A stretch of DNA of 32,556 nt from Streptomyces panaciradicis (GTDB taxonomy: Bacteria > Actinomycetota > Actinomycetes > Streptomycetales > Streptomycetaceae), in contig NZ_JAMGBF010000161.1 of assembly GCF_023516615.1 (NCBI RefSeq), forward strand, positions 1-32,556, in the 5' to 3' direction. Below are positions 30,713-32,556 of the stretch, in pieces (within the stretch, counting starts at the first letter, position 1; each line of letters opens with the position of its first letter). The translations under genes were made by a program, and so were the position numbers. Under the pieces are notes generated by a model. It was not told the origin of the DNA. It saw only the letters and a program-made list of their open reading frames with translations, and made no database searches.

Positions 30713-31639
30713 TCAGCCCTTACTGATCATGCTGCGCACGAAGAACCGCAGGTTGGCGGGCTTCTCCGCGAGCCTGCGCATGAAGTAGCCGTACCAGTCG
30801 GTGCCGTAGGCGGTGTAGACGCGCATGCGGTGGCCCTCGGCGGCGAGCCGGAGGTGCTCGTCGCCGCGGATGCCGTAGAGCATCTGGAACTCGTACTCGT
30901 CGGGCTTGCGGCCGGCCCGGCGGGCCAGTTCCTGGCCGATGGAGATCAGGCGCGGGTCGTGGGAGCCGATCATCGGGTACCCCTCGCCCTCCATGAGGAT
31001 CCGCAGGACCCGCACGTAGGCCTTGTCGATCTCGTGCTTCTGCTGGTAGGCGACCTCGGCGGGCTCCTTGTACGCGCCCTTGACCAGCCGCACCCGGCTG
31101 CCGGCCGCGGCGAGGCGGCGGGCGTCGGCCTCCGTGCGGAACAGGTAGGCCTGGATGACGCAGCCGGTCTGCGGGAAGTCCTTCCGCAGCTCCTCGTGGA
31201 TGGCGAACATCGAGTCGAGGGTGGTGTGGTCCTCGGCGTCGAGGGTGACGGTCGTGCCGATGGCGGCGGCCGCCTCGACGACCGGACGGACGTTGGCGAG
31301 AGCCAGCTCGTGGCCGCCGGGCAGCGCCTGGCCGAACATCGACAGCTTCACCGACATCTCGGCGCGGTCGCCCAGCTCCAGCTCCCCCAGCCGCTCGACG
31401 AGCTCCAGGTAGGCGTCACGGGCGGCGGCGGCCTGCTCCGGGCGGGTGATGTCCTCGCCCACGACGTCCATGGTCAGCTCCAGGCCCTGGCCCGTGAGCT
31501 CGCGGACGATCGGCACGATGTCGTCGACCGTCTCGCCCGGGATGAAGCGCTCGACGACCTGCTTGGTCACCGGGGCCGCCGAGATCAGGCGTCGCATCCG
31601 GTCGCTGCGCGACGCGGCAAGAATCACGGGACCCAGCAC
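30713..31639 (-). CDS. Proline dehydrogenase (monofunctional)
   Basis: A 308-residue FAD enzyme that oxidises proline to pyrroline-5-carboxylate at the membrane face, passing electrons to quinone. Family motifs are FIPGETVDDIVPIVRELTGQGLELTMDVVGEDITRPEQA (about residues 25-64), VKLSMFGQALPG, VTLDAEDHTTLDSMFAI, CVIQAYLFRTEADARRL, VRLVKGAYKEPAEVAYQ and, at the end, YGIRGDEHLRLAAEGHRMRVYTAYGTDWYGYFMRRLAEKPANL, which builds the substrate and flavin pocket. I chose GTG 31639 (start VLGPVILAASRSD) because GGAGG lies six bases upstream. The longer ATG-started frame at 31672 has no ribosome site. Upstream partner of pruA. It is divergent from a PucR/CdaR-type gene that probably activates it in response to proline. 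Confidence 0.93.
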   Translation of the reverse strand: MLGPVILAASRSDRMRRLISAAPVTKQVVERFIPGETVDDIVPIVRELTGQGLELTMDVVGEDITRPEQAAAARDAYLELVERLGELELGDRAEMSVKLSMFGQALPGGHELALANVRPVVEAAAAIGTTVTLDAEDHTTLDSMFAIHEELRKDFPQTGCVIQAYLFRTEADARRLAAAGSRVRLVKGAYKEPAEVAYQQKHEIDKAYVRVLRILMEGEGYPMIGSHDPRLISIGQELARRAGRKPDEYEFQMLYGIRGDEHLRLAAEGHRMRVYTAYGTDWYGYFMRRLAEKPANLRFFVRSMISKG

Positions 31640-31785
31640 GGGGCACCTCCACAAACCAGCAGATAGAACCACCGTGAAACCTAAGGATCCCTCCGATCGT
31701 CAGCCATCGACAGCTGTCACGCATCCGTGCCGCAGATCTCAGACAGATGTATGAAGCGACGGCGGTCGTGCGGGAGAATGCCGGT
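31640..31785. promoter_or_regulatory. Divergent promoter region of the proline operon and its regulator
   Basis: The 146-base gap contains a perfect 10-bp palindrome GACAGCTGTC at 31709-31718, roughly midway, 70 bases from the proline dehydrogenase start and 67 from the regulator start. It is a candidate binding site for the regulator. I could not place promoter hexamers securely. Confidence 0.4.
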
Positions 31786-32556
31786 GTGACGGCGGACAGC
31801 AGAGGTGACTACCAGGAACTGGTCGACGAGATCTCGGAACTCCTCGGCGCCCCCGCGACGCTGGAGAACCGCGACTTCGAGCTGATCGCCTTCGGGGCGT
31901 ACGACAGCGAGGACGAGCTGGACGCGTCGGCGCTGGACCCCGTGCGCACCCGCTCGATCCTCACCCGGCGCTCCACCGCGGCCGTCCGCACCTGGTTCGA
32001 GGGCTTCGGCATCACCCGGGCGACGGGCCCGGTCCGGATCCCGCCGACGCCCGAGGCCGGCGTGTACCGGGGGCGGATCTGTCTGCCGGTACGCCACCGC
32101 GGCGTCGTCCTCGGCTACGTCTGGCTGCTGGACTCCGACCCCGGCCCGACAGACCGGCAGCTGACGGCCGCCATGGAGGTCACGGTCCGCATCGGCGCCC
32201 TCCTCGCCGACGAGGCCCAGCACGGCGCCGACCTCACCCGGGAACTGCGGGCGGTGCTGACCGCCGAGCGGGACTGGCGGCGGGACATGGCGGTGGCCGA
32301 GCTGCGCACCGCCCTCGGCTCCCGCGCCGACGGCCCGCACACGATGGTGTGCGTGGCGCCCTGGCCCTCCGCCGACCCGGACGACGCGCCCTCGGTGCGC
32401 ACGGTGCCGGGCGCGACGGCGCTGTGTACGGTGCCGTGGGGGGCCGACGCCCAGTGCCTCGCCCTGCTGGTGCGGCTGCGCTCGGCGGACGTGCTGACCC
32501 CGGCGACCTCGGCGGCGGGGCGGCTGCTGGAGCGGGCGGGGCGGCTGGGCCCGGCC
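31786..32556 (+). CDS. PucR/CdaR-type transcriptional regulator of proline catabolism, partial
   Basis: The 257 visible codons encode the N-terminal and middle part of a regulator and run off the right edge. The start reads DYQELVDEISELLGAPATLENRDFELIAFGAYDSEDELDASALDPVRTRSILTRRSTAAVRTWFEGFGI (residues 7-75), then RGRICLPVRHRGVVLGYVWLLDSD, a GAF/PAS-like sensing fold. After it come a helical linker (TAAMEVTVRIGALLADEAQHGADLTRELRAVLTAERDW) and the beginning of a GGDEF-like spacer. The PucR C-terminal helix-turn-helix is outside the window, so the class is inferred from this layout and from position beside proline dehydrogenase, where Streptomyces and Rhodococcus relatives act as proline-responsive activators. 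GTG 31786 has GGGAG eight bases upstream; an ATG at 31747 in frame lacks one. Confidence 0.83.
   Translation, partial: MTADSRGDYQELVDEISELLGAPATLENRDFELIAFGAYDSEDELDASALDPVRTRSILTRRSTAAVRTWFEGFGITRATGPVRIPPTPEAGVYRGRICLPVRHRGVVLGYVWLLDSDPGPTDRQLTAAMEVTVRIGALLADEAQHGADLTRELRAVLTAERDWRRDMAVAELRTALGSRADGPHTMVCVAPWPSADPDDAPSVRTVPGATALCTVPWGADAQCLALLVRLRSADVLTPATSAAGRLLERAGRLGPA

Noticed and set aside
29005..30726. 573-codon plus-strand open frame opposite pruA
   Set aside because: Antisense shadow of a secure aldehyde dehydrogenase.
1..32556. CRISPR arrays, tRNA/rRNA genes, transposases, prophage or biosynthetic gene cluster
   Set aside because: No regularly spaced repeats, cloverleaf-like sequences with CCA ends, recombinase or transposase motifs, or synthase assembly lines were seen.

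Overview
The base composition (very G+C rich, with G/C at nearly every third codon position), GTG starts, one regulatory-looking TTA codon and the set of protein families all point to a Streptomyces chromosome. From memory, the order acyl-CoA carboxylase beta / cimA / urease / ilvE / leuB / P5C dehydrogenase / proline dehydrogenase / PucR-type regulator resembles the S. coelicolor core region around SCO5518-SCO5535. I could not check this by alignment. I see no rRNA, tRNA, CRISPR array, insertion sequence, prophage or secondary-metabolite cluster.

Layout. 1-928: 5' part of an acyl-CoA carboxylase carboxyltransferase gene (minus). 1083-3413: secreted family-8 polysaccharide lyase. 3546-4097: YceI-like lipocalin-fold protein behind a repeat-rich promoter, closed by two strong hairpins. 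4191-6437: YdeI/OmdA-like protein, then a FUSC exporter divergent from a MarR regulator. 6449-7795: membrane protein with a Gly-rich tail. 7842-12846: divergent pair of secreted glycosidases (GH3 and GH30-CBM13) around a LacI-type palindrome. 12914-14281: unrecognised membrane-anchored repeat protein.

14313-17302: citramalate synthase (cimA), with an attenuator-like leader, and an exported beta-propeller protein with a TTA codon. 17426-21492: a four-gene operon ureAB-ureC-aguA-tetR, divergent from an NCS1 permease (21609-23111). Two near-identical operator-like sites lie between them. The urease alpha subunit keeps every nickel ligand but has Val in place of the flap cysteine, and no urease accessory genes are present. 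23108-25494: ilvE and leuB, which with cimA give a dispersed branched-chain amino-acid locus. A hairpin behind leuB shares loop and tail sequence with the cimA leader hairpin.

25635-27206: Tat-type lipoprotein phosphatase of the purple-acid-phosphatase class. 27259-27390: 43-residue basic protein. 27763-28965: quinone-oxidoreductase-like MDR enzyme and a DUF5988-like small protein. 28971-29005: perfect 15-bp hairpin. 29020-32556: proline catabolism (P5C dehydrogenase, proline dehydrogenase) with a divergent PucR/CdaR-like regulator that runs off the window.

Most genes are ordinary core metabolism. The least ordinary parts are the divergent urease/agmatine deiminase/permease unit with its paired operators, and the leader hairpins of the branched-chain amino-acid genes.
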